DNA of 64,000 bases from JALHNI01 sp044226365. GTDB lineage: Bacteria; Acidobacteriota; Terriglobia; Bryobacterales; Bryobacteraceae. Of this stretch, positions 1 to 8,844 are shown one piece after another (positions within the stretch are counted from its first letter, which is position 1; the number at the start of each line of letters is the position of its first letter). The position numbers and the translations under genes are program-made. The notes beneath the pieces are model-generated. The model had not been told where the DNA came from. It saw only the letters and a list, made by a program, of their open reading frames with translations, and made no database searches. Where the stretch lies: positions 7,138 to 71,137 of the forward strand of contig JBGAHE010000023.1 of NCBI GenBank assembly GCA_044226365.1, given 5' to 3'.

Positions 1-1
1 G

Positions 2-1657
2 CACTACTCGTCGTTCATGGGGCTGGCCGCCATTGCTTTCGCGGTGAGCGCTTTCTTCCGGCGGCATCGCGATGTGGCCGAAGATGCCCGTTGGTGGAGC
101 GTGCCCGGCCTGGCGCTGGCAGCGACCAGCGCCGTGGCGGCGGTCGCCATCCTGCTGCGATTTGAGCGCCTGGCGGCGACCTTGGCGTTGCTGGTGGAAG
201 GTCAAGCGCTGTTCGTGCTGGCTTGGCGATCGAAGGCGCCGCTTTCGCGGTGGGTCGCGCTGGCGATCAATGCGCTGGCGCTTTCGAAGCTGGTGCTCGT
301 CGATGACCGGCAGAACGGCGCCCTCAACTGGCTGGGCTGGAAGCTCGAAGCGGTGACACCGCTGGGCGTTCTGATGGGCCTGGTCTTCTACTTCGACCGC
401 GTAGTCTCCGGACTGGTGCCCTACGGCTGGGGCGCGACGGTTGTGCTCGCGCTGGTGCTGGCCGGTGAACTGCCTGAAGGCTGGGTGTTTGCCGGTTGGT
501 CCGTGCTGGCGGCGCTGGTGGCGCTGGCGGGCGAGCGGCTCACCTGGCGCGACCTGCGGTATCAGGCTTACTTCCTGATGGGGCCGATTCTGGCGGCGCT
601 CGCTTACACGATGTTCGAGCGGCCCCACACGTCGTGGATGGCTTGGGCCCTGTTCTCGGTGTGCTTCGTCGCCGTGGGTTGGGGCTGGCGGCAGATGGAG
701 GCAGGCCTGCAGCGCCGTCTGGTGCTCACGGTGGCTTGGCAATATGTCGCGCTCGGCGGGACGACGCTGCTCTGGCGGGTATTGCCCGGTACACTCGCCG
801 CGCCCGCCTGGGGGTTGCTGGCGCTCGCTCTGCTCGAAGCAGGCGTGCTGGTGGACTTTCCGGAGTTGCGCTGGGCGGGCCATTCGGTGGCCATCGCATC
901 CTTTGGCCGCTTGCTGATGAGTAACTTGCCAGCGCTCAGCCGCACCGGGCCGTTCTCGCATCGCCTGCTGACGGTGGCGCCGTTCATACCGCTTTTCTAC
1001 TACCTGTGGTGGCGTAGCCGGCTCCGGCTGTACCTGTGGCTGCCACCGGTGCTGGCCGTGCTTCTGGTGCGTCTGGAGATCGGGCGCGCGCAATCGGGGG
1101 CGGGCACGATGATGGCTGGCTTACTGGTGCTGTGGTTTGGCTTGCGCTCTTCGATTCCGGACCTGCGCTGGCAGGCGTATCTGATGGCGGTGGCGGCGTT
1201 CCTGCGCGCGTGGAGCGTGAGCTTCTCGCTCGCTGACTCCACCTTGCGCGTCGCCACGAGCCTCCTGGTGATGGCCGGCCTGTTCGCGGGACATCGGCTG
1301 GCGCCACGCGAAGCGCTCACCCGGTGGGAGCGTTGGGCCCGGCCGGCTTATGCCGTCTTGGGCGCGGCGCTGCTGGCGGCCATTCTCTATAACCAGGTCT
1401 CCGGCCCCATGCTCACCGTCGCTTGGAGCATCGAGGGGGTGGCGCTGCTGGTGGGGGGCTTCATTACGGCCGAGCGCGTGATGCGCTTCTCCGGCCTGGG
1501 CTTTTTCCTGTTCTGTATCGGTAAGTTGTTTCTCTATGACTTATCTTCGCTGCAGGGCCTGGCCCGCATTGCTAGCTTCATTGTGCTGGGCGCTCTGTTG
1601 ATGGCGGCCAGTTGGTTGTATACGCGCTACCGCGAGCAGTTAAAGAGGATCCTGTAA
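2..1657 (+). CDS. DUF2339-type polytopic membrane protein, C-terminal part
   Basis: The frame is open to the left edge of the window, so this is the C-terminal portion of a longer gene; the Met at base 17 is probably internal. The roughly 550 visible residues are almost entirely alternating hydrophobic stretches of about 20 residues separated by short Arg/Trp-rich loops, giving a dozen or more predicted membrane spans. This matches the repetitive architecture of DUF2339 membrane proteins, whose function is unknown. The stop lies three bases before the start of the M48 protease gene, so the two are probably cotranscribed. I identify the family from architecture and composition only, not from a catalytic motif. 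Confidence 0.6.
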   Translation, partial: HYSSFMGLAAIAFAVSAFFRRHRDVAEDARWWSVPGLALAATSAVAAVAILLRFERLAATLALLVEGQALFVLAWRSKAPLSRWVALAINALALSKLVLVDDRQNGALNWLGWKLEAVTPLGVLMGLVFYFDRVVSGLVPYGWGATVVLALVLAGELPEGWVFAGWSVLAALVALAGERLTWRDLRYQAYFLMGPILAALAYTMFERPHTSWMAWALFSVCFVAVGWGWRQMEAGLQRRLVLTVAWQYVALGGTTLLWRVLPGTLAAPAWGLLALALLEAGVLVDFPELRWAGHSVAIASFGRLLMSNLPALSRTGPFSHRLLTVAPFIPLFYYLWWRSRLRLYLWLPPVLAVLLVRLEIGRAQSGAGTMMAGLLVLWFGLRSSIPDLRWQAYLMAVAAFLRAWSVSFSLADSTLRVATSLLVMAGLFAGHRLAPREALTRWERWARPAYAVLGAALLAAILYNQVSGPMLTVAWSIEGVALLVGGFITAERVMRFSGLGFFLFCIGKLFLYDLSSLQGLARIASFIVLGALLMAASWLYTRYREQLKRIL

Positions 1658-1660
1658 GTT

Positions 1661-2590
1661 ATGCGGCCTCCACTTACTTTCTATCTGGTCGGCGGATTAC
1701 TTGTGGCGGGGGCCGTGGGGGCGTCGCTCTCGCCGGTGGACCGCGCGGCGAGCTTCGGCTCTGTTCTCGAGATGTGGGGCGACATCCTCCGCGACGTGGA
1801 CGCCGTGCCCTTGCAGATGGTGCGCGTGCAGGAAGACACGGAGATGGAGTTCGGTGCTCAACTCGCTGAGCGGATGCAACCCGCGGGGGCGTCCTTGAGC
1901 CGGGAGAACGCCTACGTGATTCAGGTGGGTAACGCCGTGGCACGCGGAGTCAAGCGCCAGCGGATCATCTACCGCTTTCGCGTGATCGACTCGCCGCAGG
2001 TGAACGCGTTTGCTTTGCCGGGCGGCTACATCTTCGTCTACTCCGGGTTGCTGAAGGCGCTGCGCGATGAGAGCCAATTGGCGGCCATTCTGGGGCATGA
2101 GGTCGCCCACGTCGATCTGCGGCATTGCGTGGAGCGCTTCCAATACGAGCTCAAGATGAAGGAACTGAAGCTGCCCGAGGGCGCGGGCGCGTTGGCCGAC
2201 GCGATGCGCCGCGTGGGGGCCGTAGCCTATGCGCCGTATCAGGAGTATGAGGCGGATGCGCAGGGGCAATGGTTGGCGGCCGAAGCCGGCTACGACCCCA
2301 CAGGCGGCAGCAATGCGATGGCCGCGCTGATGGAACTGCTCGAGCCGGGCGGAGGCGTCAGGCAGCCGCGCTCGCCGTTGGGCGAGGCGACCGGGGCGGC
2401 GGTGCAGGGCCTCAGCGATTTCTTCCGTTCGCACCCCCGCACCGACGAACGCGCGCGCCGTTTACGCGAGGTGGAGCAGGCTTACATCGCCGCGCATCGC
2501 GGGCGCGAATACTGCCGCGGCGCGAAGAACCTGGCGGACCGCGTCAGCTGCGGTTTCACCCGCTTCGATGGAGAGATGGTGAGATACTAA
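1661..2590 (+). CDS. M48-family zinc metalloprotease
   Basis: A 309-residue protein with an N-terminal hydrophobic segment (about residues 5-22) that acts as signal peptide or membrane anchor. The zinc site HEVAH is at residues 146-150 (ligands H146 and H150, catalytic E147). The third ligand is E197 in the EYEADAQG motif, the usual M48 arrangement. The family includes BepA/YfgC- and LoiP-like proteases that act on outer membrane or periplasmic proteins; Oma1-like quality control is the likely role, but the substrate cannot be read from sequence. It follows the DUF2339 gene by three bases and precedes a small Cys-pair protein by four bases, consistent with one operon. Confidence 0.85.
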   Translation: MRPPLTFYLVGGLLVAGAVGASLSPVDRAASFGSVLEMWGDILRDVDAVPLQMVRVQEDTEMEFGAQLAERMQPAGASLSRENAYVIQVGNAVARGVKRQRIIYRFRVIDSPQVNAFALPGGYIFVYSGLLKALRDESQLAAILGHEVAHVDLRHCVERFQYELKMKELKLPEGAGALADAMRRVGAVAYAPYQEYEADAQGQWLAAEAGYDPTGGSNAMAALMELLEPGGGVRQPRSPLGEATGAAVQGLSDFFRSHPRTDERARRLREVEQAYIAAHRGREYCRGAKNLADRVSCGFTRFDGEMVRY

Positions 2591-2594
2591 CTGC

Positions 2595-2867
2595 ATGGAA
2601 GAGCGGGCATTTTTTAACGAATCACAAGTGACCAAGCCGGCCACGCTCAATTGCAATTTCTGCAAGACCTCCGACACTTACGATGTGAAGTGGATTCTGC
2701 GCAAAAAGAAGGACCGTATTCCCGGCGGGGCGGACGAACGCGACCGCGCGCGGTTTGCCAAGCTGCAGAGCTACCTGGTGCTGCTCGATACGCATGCGCA
2801 GTGCAAAAACATCCGGTGCCGGAAACGTTTTGAGATCTCCGGCATCCGGACGACGGCCTTCATCTAA
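2595..2867 (+). CDS. Small protein with two cysteine pairs, possible zinc ribbon
   Basis: A 90-residue protein I cannot assign to a named family. It has two cysteine pairs, C20-x2-C23 (CNFC) and C70-x4-C75 (CKNIRC), separated by a Lys/Arg/Asp-rich middle. This spacing would suit a four-Cys zinc ribbon or rubredoxin-like knuckle. There is no signal peptide or membrane span, so a cytoplasmic location is likely. It starts four bases after the M48 gene. Its TAA overlaps the stop of the convergent receptor gene in the four bases CTAA (2864-2867). Codon use resembles the neighbours, which supports a real gene. Confidence 0.6.
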   Translation: MEERAFFNESQVTKPATLNCNFCKTSDTYDVKWILRKKKDRIPGGADERDRARFAKLQSYLVLLDTHAQCKNIRCRKRFEISGIRTTAFI

Positions 2868-5431
2868 AACGTAAAGCCCAGGGCGACGCTATAGGCGCGC
2901 GGGGTGACGAAGTGCGTGCCGCCGAAGGGCGACAGGAAGTTATACAGCCGCTGGGTGTTGGTGAGGTTGGCAATGTTGAAGCGCGCCGTCACTTTCCAAC
3001 GCTCGCCGCGGAAGAGATTGTCGTTGCCCAGCGAGAGCGTGTGGAGATGGCGGGGCGCCACGCGCGAGGGGCGATGGTCGGGGTCGCCGGTGCCATCCAC
3101 GGGGATGCGATAGCGCAAGGCGCCGAAGGGCGAATCGTCATCGCACTCAGTGAGGCGATTGGTGCGGGTGGCGTAGTTGGCGCCGCAGTAAAGCCCCATG
3201 GCCGCCTGCTGCGCGGCGGTTAGTTCGAAGGCCGCTTCCCGCGAGTCGATGCCGCCGGAGACCAGGCCCGAGTCATAGCGCCAGGTGTAAGCCGCAAACC
3301 AGCTCGATTTCGGCACGCGATAAACGATGTGGGTGGTGGATTGGAAGGCCTGATCGTGGTCGATGCGGAAGACGCCTTCTTCGAGCGAATCGGGGAAGAT
3401 GAGGCCGCCGTTGGAGGGACCGAAGAAACGGGCCTTGCCGTGGCCGCCCAGCCAGTAGCCTTGCAGGCCGTGCCAGTTCACCGATGACAGGCGGAGCGAG
3501 AAGCCGCTGATGTTGCTCTTGTACCAGGAGATGGGGAAGACCAGCGGTGTGGTGAGCACGGCGCCAAAGTCAAAGCCGTTGCGCGTGAACTTCCAGAAGT
3601 AGTCGCCTTCGAAGATGAAGTGGGAACCCAGCGCCTGCTGGAAGCCGACGTTGTACTGATTGCGATTGCCGGGGCGGATGGGTTCGACGTTGGTCGCGCC
3701 GGCGACGTTCTGCGCGAGGCCGCCGCCCGCGCCGGTGGAGCTCGACAGGATCAGGTTCTCGTTGTAGGGCGTTTCAAAGGTGCGGGAGAAGGCGGCGCGG
3801 AGCACGGTGCCGGTGGCCTTGATCTGGTGGGAGAGGCCGGCGCGGGGCTGGAGCCCGTGGGCTTTCACAAGGCCAAGATAACGGTCGTAGCGGAAGCCGA
3901 TCATGATGTTCAAACCGCCAAGGCGCCATTGGTCCTGCCCGTAGAGAGAGTGCTGATTGATGTTCTGGCGGCCGTGGAAGCGGAAGAGCTGGCCGCCACG
4001 GGTGAGGTCAAAGGGGACCAGGCCGGGCTGCAGATTCTCGTTCGGCTCGAAGCCGAGGCTGGCGCAACGGGCGGGGTCGCGAACGGTGTTGGGACCGGCG
4101 GGCTCGCCATCGTCGTCGACGCAGACGGGGTTGTAGGCCGGGTCAGTGACGCCGAGGAAGAAGTTCTCGACGAGGCGGGTTTGCATGGTCTGATAGCCGA
4201 ACTTGAGAGTGTGACGGCCGGAGACGTGGGAGAGGTCGACGCGGGTGCCCCAGTTGGTGAGATGCCGGTCCTGCCCGAGCGTGATGGGCGTGTCGTCGGC
4301 CGGGTTTGGGCTGGCGAAGTAGGTGACGCGGTCCTGACGGACGAAGGGGTTGACGGTGAGCAGGGTGGAGGGTGAAGCCGAGTAGATCCAGCCGAAGCCG
4401 ACGTTGGCCGTGGTGGTGAGCTGGCGCTGATCCTGATTGGGCTGATCGTAGGTGTTGGGCACCTGGAAGGAGTTGCGGCCGCCGAGGATGTTGACGTGGA
4501 AGGCATGGCGCGCGTTGGGCTGGTAGTCAAGGCGATCGAAGATCGTCTGATGGTTGCCGACGTCGTGGAGGGGGCGGAACTCCGGGGTATCGAGGAAGCG
4601 TCCGCTGCGGCCGGTGGTGACGGCGAGGAAGTTGCCGAACTTGGCGTTGCCGGCGCCGAAGGTGCCTTCGGTCTGGGTGGTGCCGAAGGAGCCGTAGCTG
4701 GTCTGCAGACTGCCATAGCCTTCGGGGCGACCCAGGCCGGACTTGGTGGTGGTGGAGACGACCAGCGCGGTCTTGTCGCCGTACTCGGCGCTGGGGGCGC
4801 CGGTGACGACTTCAAGAGACTGGATGGCGTTGACCGGAATCTGGGTGGAGAAGGCCTTCGACTGCTGGTCGTTGATGGGCTGGCCGTCGACGACGAAGCT
4901 GGTTTGGGCGTGGTCGCCGATGGGGTGGAAGAAGCCGTTTGCGTCGGCGACCACGCCCGGAGAACCCAGGGTGAGAGCGTCGCTCAAGCCGGCGGCGGGC
5001 GAATTCAGAGCCATCTTCTCGAGGCCTTTGGCGTCGATGTCGTTGTGGGCGAAGTTGATGTTCTCCAGGAGGTCCGTGCCGAAGGCTTCGACCTCGACGC
5101 TGGTGGTGCTGGAGGCGAGCTTGAGCTTGATGGGGACGGTCATGGGGACGGCGCTGCGGATGGAGAAGTCGCTGGTGAAGGGGGCGAAGCCCGGCGCGGT
5201 GACGGTGAGGTGGTACTGGTTGAACGGCAATTGGCGAAAGCGGTAGCTGCCGTCAGCGTCGCTGGTGATGGTTTGGCGGAAGGTCGTAAGGGGGTTGGTG
5301 ATGTCGACGTGAGCGCCGGCGACAGCGGCGCCGGAGGGGTCCGTGATGCGGCCTTCGACGCGGCCGGCATTGCCGAGCGACTGTCCGTAGAGGCTGGTGG
5401 CGAGCAGGAGGGCGAGGGTAAGACGAGGCAT
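2864..5431 (-). CDS. TonB-dependent receptor with carboxypeptidase-regulatory-like domain (receptor 1)
   Basis: An 855-residue outer membrane protein. A short signal peptide ends near residue 20. It is followed by a carboxypeptidase-regulatory-like beta-sandwich (about 22-105; GRITDPSGAAVAGA and YRFRQLPFNQY are typical). A plug domain follows (about 120-235, with SAEYGDKTALVVSTTTKSG), then a beta-barrel ending in the aromatic GFTF expected for BAM recognition. It lies 57 bases downstream of the L-2-hydroxyglutarate oxidase gene on the same strand, so cotranscription is possible. No TonB box is evident. Substrate is unknown; Acidobacteria carry many such Oar-like receptors, often near carbohydrate or peptide utilisation genes. 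Confidence 0.88.
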   Translation of the reverse strand: MPRLTLALLLATSLYGQSLGNAGRVEGRITDPSGAAVAGAHVDITNPLTTFRQTITSDADGSYRFRQLPFNQYHLTVTAPGFAPFTSDFSIRSAVPMTVPIKLKLASSTTSVEVEAFGTDLLENINFAHNDIDAKGLEKMALNSPAAGLSDALTLGSPGVVADANGFFHPIGDHAQTSFVVDGQPINDQQSKAFSTQIPVNAIQSLEVVTGAPSAEYGDKTALVVSTTTKSGLGRPEGYGSLQTSYGSFGTTQTEGTFGAGNAKFGNFLAVTTGRSGRFLDTPEFRPLHDVGNHQTIFDRLDYQPNARHAFHVNILGGRNSFQVPNTYDQPNQDQRQLTTTANVGFGWIYSASPSTLLTVNPFVRQDRVTYFASPNPADDTPITLGQDRHLTNWGTRVDLSHVSGRHTLKFGYQTMQTRLVENFFLGVTDPAYNPVCVDDDGEPAGPNTVRDPARCASLGFEPNENLQPGLVPFDLTRGGQLFRFHGRQNINQHSLYGQDQWRLGGLNIMIGFRYDRYLGLVKAHGLQPRAGLSHQIKATGTVLRAAFSRTFETPYNENLILSSSTGAGGGLAQNVAGATNVEPIRPGNRNQYNVGFQQALGSHFIFEGDYFWKFTRNGFDFGAVLTTPLVFPISWYKSNISGFSLRLSSVNWHGLQGYWLGGHGKARFFGPSNGGLIFPDSLEEGVFRIDHDQAFQSTTHIVYRVPKSSWFAAYTWRYDSGLVSGGIDSREAAFELTAAQQAAMGLYCGANYATRTNRLTECDDDSPFGALRYRIPVDGTGDPDHRPSRVAPRHLHTLSLGNDNLFRGERWKVTARFNIANLTNTQRLYNFLSPFGGTHFVTPRAYSVALGFTF

Positions 5432-5488
5432 CAGTCCTCATCATAGTGAAAACGCCTTCTCAAAATCAACGATGTTGGGAATTCGTTC

Positions 5489-6703
5489 TCAGAAAGTTTG
5501 CAGCTTCACCTGGTCCAGGAGGTGGTCGGCGATAGCCAGCGAGGCGGTGGCGCCGGGGCTAGGAGCGTTGATCAGGTGGAGGGCGTTGCGGCGGAGGACG
5601 AAGTCGAAGTCCTGGAGGAGCGTGCCATCGGGTCCGAGAGCCTGGGCGCGGATGCCGGCGCCGCCGGGGAGCAGATGCCTGGCTTCGATGGCGGGGATGA
5701 GCCGCTGCAGAGAGCGGCAGAACTCCTGCTTGAGCAGCGAGCGCTTTACTTCGTAGAACGCCATCGACGGGTACTTGCGGAGGAAGCGCCAGAAGCCGGG
5801 GAAGGAGAAGACGTCGGCGACGTCGCCGGCGACGAACTTGCGCCAGGTGTAGCCTTCGCGGGCGGTGGCGAGAACGGCGTTGGGGCCGGCTTCGACGCCG
5901 CCGTGAATCATGCGCGTGTAGTGGACACCAAGGAAGGGGAACTTGGGATCGGGCACGGGATAGATGAGGTGCTTGACGAGGTTCGCGGCTTCGGGCGCGA
6001 GCAGGAAGTACTCGCCGCGAAAGGGCACGATGCGCGCCGTGCGGACTTCGCCCGCCAACTCGAGGATGCGGTCGCAGTAGAGGCCGGCGCAGTTGAACAG
6101 GAAATCGACCGGGGCTTCATGCGCACCGCCCGCGATCAGCCAGCCGCGGCCCTCGGGGCGGATGGAGCGGACGGGGGCGCTGGTGTGCACCTGGCCACCG
6201 GCCGCCTGGATCAACTCGGCGAGCTTACGGCAGACGGCGGGATAGTCGACGATGCCTTCTTCGGGGACCTCGACGCCGGCCAGGCCGGCCACGTGCGGCT
6301 CCCGCTCGCGCATCTCTTCGGGGCTCATCCAGCGGAGGCCGGCGAGGCCGTTGGCCTGGCCGCGCGCGAGGAGCTCCTTCAGCCGGTCGATCTCGTCCGG
6401 TTCAGTGGCGACGACTAACTTGCCGCAGCGTTCGTAGGGGATGGCGTGTTCGTCGCAGAACTGGACCATGCGGCGGATGCCGGTGGTGGACATCCGGGCT
6501 TTGAGTGAACCGGGCTTGTAGTAGAGGCCGGCGTGGAGGACGCCGCTGTTGTGGCCGCTCTGGTGCTGGCCGACGGCGGACTCTTTTTCAAAAACAGTGA
6601 CGCGGGCCGACGGGAAGGTACGGGTGAGCTGATAGGCCACCGCGAGTCCAATGATGCCGCCACCGATGACAGCGTACGAGGAATGCGGAGATTCTGAAGC
6701 CAA
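5489..6703 (-). CDS. lhgO: L-2-hydroxyglutarate oxidase
   Basis: A 404-residue FAD-dependent oxidoreductase of the DAO family. The N-terminal dinucleotide-binding motif is GGGIIG at residues 14-19, followed by the LhgO-type QHQSGHNSGVLHAGLYY segment. Family members oxidise L-2-hydroxyglutarate to 2-oxoglutarate and feed electrons to the membrane quinone pool. The only in-frame start before the FAD motif is TTG at 6703. A GGGAGG sequence directly abuts it, which is closer than a normal Shine-Dalgarno spacing, so the exact start is uncertain. It is divergent from the DUF507 gene with only 31 bases between. Confidence 0.88.
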   Translation of the reverse strand: MASESPHSSYAVIGGGIIGLAVAYQLTRTFPSARVTVFEKESAVGQHQSGHNSGVLHAGLYYKPGSLKARMSTTGIRRMVQFCDEHAIPYERCGKLVVATEPDEIDRLKELLARGQANGLAGLRWMSPEEMREREPHVAGLAGVEVPEEGIVDYPAVCRKLAELIQAAGGQVHTSAPVRSIRPEGRGWLIAGGAHEAPVDFLFNCAGLYCDRILELAGEVRTARIVPFRGEYFLLAPEAANLVKHLIYPVPDPKFPFLGVHYTRMIHGGVEAGPNAVLATAREGYTWRKFVAGDVADVFSFPGFWRFLRKYPSMAFYEVKRSLLKQEFCRSLQRLIPAIEARHLLPGGAGIRAQALGPDGTLLQDFDFVLRRNALHLINAPSPGATASLAIADHLLDQVKLQTF

Positions 6704-6734
6704 CCTCCCATTTGTACACTAAACTGGTAAGCGA

Positions 6735-7322
6735 ATGCTTCTTCCTCGGGAAATGATCGGCTACCTTTCACGTCAACTGGTCAAGCGGTTGGCTCCGAAA
6801 TCGATTGATGCGGCCAATCCTCCGGCGGTGACCGAGACGATCACGTTGGTGATTACCCGGGAGTTGGAAGCTGAAGACAAGCTGAACGACGAAGTCCGCG
6901 AGCTGTTGAGCCAATACTCGGACTACATGCGGCAGGAAGGCATCCCCTACTCGGAGATGTTCCGCAAGATCAAGAATCAGCTGGTGATCAAGCACAAGAT
7001 CGTGCGGGCGAGCGGGCGCGATTCGAACGACAACATGAAGCTGTCGCGCGATAAGGTGACCGACCTGTCCCACAAGATCGTGGCGGAGCTGAAGAAGTCG
7101 CGCGAGATTCGCGTGAAGCGTCCGGACAACGAGATGCGGCTCGATATCGTGAAGGGCTTCACGGAAGTGCTGCTGGCGGAAGAGAAGGCCGATCGCGACG
7201 CGCGGGCGAAGGTGCGGTCGCTGAAGAAGGACATTCCGGAAGGCAGCGAAGAGTTCGAGTTGCTGCAGAAGAAGTTCTACGGCGAAGAGCTGAAGAAGCT
7301 CGGCATCGACTTTAACGCTTAG
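6735..7322 (+). CDS. DUF507 family protein with two tandem DUF507 units
   Basis: A 195-residue, highly charged, probably all-helical cytoplasmic protein. DUF507 proteins usually begin with a sequence like MRLSREK. Here two such units can be seen: one starting at residue 1 (MLLPREMIGYLSRQLVKRL) and a second near residue 99 (MKLSRDKVTDLSHKIVAEL). Each is followed by Asp/Glu-rich helices ending in a KKL-type segment. Function of the family is unknown. The 3' end overlaps the end of the convergent glycosyltransferase gene by 11 bases. The start follows a 31-base divergent spacer shared with lhgO. Confidence 0.82.
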   Translation: MLLPREMIGYLSRQLVKRLAPKSIDAANPPAVTETITLVITRELEAEDKLNDEVRELLSQYSDYMRQEGIPYSEMFRKIKNQLVIKHKIVRASGRDSNDNMKLSRDKVTDLSHKIVAELKKSREIRVKRPDNEMRLDIVKGFTEVLLAEEKADRDARAKVRSLKKDIPEGSEEFELLQKKFYGEELKKLGIDFNA

Positions 7323-8778
7323 CGCGGAGTTCGAAGACTTCGTAGACGGGGCGGCCTCGCCGGTCCGTGATGGTTTCCAGATTCACCCGTTCCATGCCGG
7401 CAGCCTCGACGGCTTGCTGGAAGTCCTGATTGATGTTGGCGAAGGCTTCAAAGGGCTTAATCGTGCCTACCCAAAGGGTGTCTGGCGCGGCGAGTGAGGC
7501 CGGGGGGAACGGACGCTCCGTCCACACCAGCGGTACTTGGCCTTGGGTGAGCAACGCCAGGTTATCGGTCATGCCCCAGTCGTAGATCCGGACGGGCTTG
7601 GCATGGGCTTGCAGGCGGTCCGCGAGCCGGAAGATGGCATTGGTCCAGGAGGCGGGGCTGCCTTCGGTGACCAGGGATTGCCGGTAGATGTTGAGGACGC
7701 GCGCATTGTCGAGCGCGAGCAAGGCCACCACCACCCAGGCGAACGTCGGCCGACTGATCTTCGGAGCAGTGAACGCGGCGGCGATCGCCCAATATTGCAA
7801 GGGGAAAATCAGGACCTGATGGTGAACGGCCCCGCCGGCGTTCCTGGTGATCGCCATCAACAGGAAGATGATCGCGCCGGCGATGATGGGTAGCCAGGCC
7901 AGGCGGCTGGGCCAGACGAGCAGCAGAATCATCGCGGCGAGCAGGGCGAGGGGAATGTAGGTCCAGCGTTGGGGCGACTTGGGCTCGTAGGTGATGTACT
8001 CCATCAGGGCGTAGCCGCGAAAGGTCTCATAGAGCAGGCGGGACTTGGGGCCGAGTTCGTCGAAGGTGAGGTTGACGTTCTGGCTGACCGTCGCCGCGGG
8101 CTTGCGGACGTTGTAGCGCAGGAACGGAAACGCGCCGAGGGCGAAGAAGGCGAGCGCCAGTAGAAGCCGCTTCCAGTGAAAGGTGCGCCAAAGCAGGGCG
8201 GGGAAGAGGACGAGCAGCGGGAGAGCGAAGCCGATGAAGGTCCAGGTGACGAGGGCCTTGTTCCACAGAGCCAGTCCGAGGCAGAAGAAGGCGAGACACC
8301 AGCACCAAAGCGCCGGCCGCAGCAGGAGTACGCCAGCGGCAAGCAGCAGGAAATGCTGGATGGCGACGGGGCCCCAATCGAAGGTCGTGGTGAGGAGGAG
8401 GATGGGGTCGGTGGCCATGAGTAGACCGCCGAACCAGGCGGCGCGTTCGCCGTGGAGTTTGGCCAGGAAGAGAGTGAACAGCCAGACGCTGCAGCCGCCA
8501 AGGAGGACCATGGGCAGGCGGAGGGACCAGACGCCGGGCGGGAAGAGCTGAAAGATCGGGTAATAGAGCCAGGTCTTTAAGGCGCCGACGTAGCTCATGA
8601 GCATGGTGGGGACTGAATGGTGGAAGGCGCGGAAGAAGTCGAGGGCTTCGTAAGGCTGGAAGATGATGCCGGCGAAGAGGGCTTCATCGGTTTGGACGCC
8701 GGCGTGCGGGAGGACGGTGAGCGCCAGCAGGATAAACACGAGGGCGCAGAGTGGGCCGCGAGCGCGGGCGAGGGTCAC
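7312..8778 (-). CDS. GT-C type membrane glycosyltransferase (ArnT/PMT-like, GT39-related)
   Basis: A 488-residue polytopic protein with about ten or more hydrophobic spans. The first extracytoplasmic loop carries the acidic pair D31-E32 (VQTDEALFAG), the position of the metal/dolichol-sugar catalytic acid in GT-C enzymes of the PMT/ArnT group. A soluble C-terminal part of about 120 residues follows the last span. These enzymes transfer sugars from polyprenyl-phosphate donors on the periplasmic side; donor and acceptor are unknown. Translation appears to start at GTG 8778. A TACAAT -10-like hexamer (minus strand, 8784-8789) lies only about six bases upstream, so the mRNA may be leaderless. It is divergent from the blaI-like gene and shares its operator region. 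Confidence 0.75.
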   Translation of the reverse strand: MTLARARGPLCALVFILLALTVLPHAGVQTDEALFAGIIFQPYEALDFFRAFHHSVPTMLMSYVGALKTWLYYPIFQLFPPGVWSLRLPMVLLGGCSVWLFTLFLAKLHGERAAWFGGLLMATDPILLLTTTFDWGPVAIQHFLLLAAGVLLLRPALWCWCLAFFCLGLALWNKALVTWTFIGFALPLLVLFPALLWRTFHWKRLLLALAFFALGAFPFLRYNVRKPAATVSQNVNLTFDELGPKSRLLYETFRGYALMEYITYEPKSPQRWTYIPLALLAAMILLLVWPSRLAWLPIIAGAIIFLLMAITRNAGGAVHHQVLIFPLQYWAIAAAFTAPKISRPTFAWVVVALLALDNARVLNIYRQSLVTEGSPASWTNAIFRLADRLQAHAKPVRIYDWGMTDNLALLTQGQVPLVWTERPFPPASLAAPDTLWVGTIKPFEAFANINQDFQQAVEAAGMERVNLETITDRRGRPVYEVFELRAKR

Positions 8779-8783
8779 GACTC

Positions 8784-8789
8784 ATTGTA
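8784..8789 (-). promoter_or_regulatory. Candidate -10 element for the GT-C glycosyltransferase gene
   Basis: Reading the minus strand gives TACAAT, five of six matches to TATAAT. It ends five bases before the GTG start at 8778. No good -35 is visible; its expected position is occupied by BlaI-type operator 1. The near-zero leader implies a leaderless transcript if the element is used. Confidence 0.4.
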
Positions 8790-8793
8790 GTCT

Positions 8794-8807
8794 ACGAAAG
8801 TCTTCGT
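8794..8807. promoter_or_regulatory. BlaI-type operator 1
   Basis: Perfect inverted repeat ACGAA-N4-TTCGT. Its centre is 22 bases, about two helical turns, from the centre of operator 2. It overlaps the upstream side of the blaI promoter -35 and lies where the divergent gene's -35 would be, so it could serve both promoters. Confidence 0.6.
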
Positions 8808-8834
8808 TGACATCTACGAATCACTTCGTATAAA
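8807..8834 (+). promoter_or_regulatory. Sigma-70-like promoter of the blaI/M56 operon
   Basis: Perfect -35 TTGACA (8807-8812) and -10 TATAAA (8829-8834), 16-base spacer. Predicted start of transcription is about 8841, four bases before the ATG at 8845, so the mRNA would be leaderless or nearly so. Operator 2 fills the spacer and touches the -10. Confidence 0.7.
8815..8830. promoter_or_regulatory. BlaI-type operator 2
   Basis: Perfect inverted repeat TACGAA-N4-TTCGTA lying between the -35 and -10 of the blaI promoter. BlaI/MecI repressors bind TACA/TGTA-type dyads in this position; here the half-site is TACGAA. Repeat of operator 1 with the same N4 spacing. Confidence 0.65.
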
Positions 8835-8844
8835 CTGCGGGCAG

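Noticed and set aside
7328..7342. CGAAG-A-CTTCG dyad resembling the BlaI operator
   Set aside because: It is inside the coding end of the glycosyltransferase, has a different spacing, and is far from any promoter.
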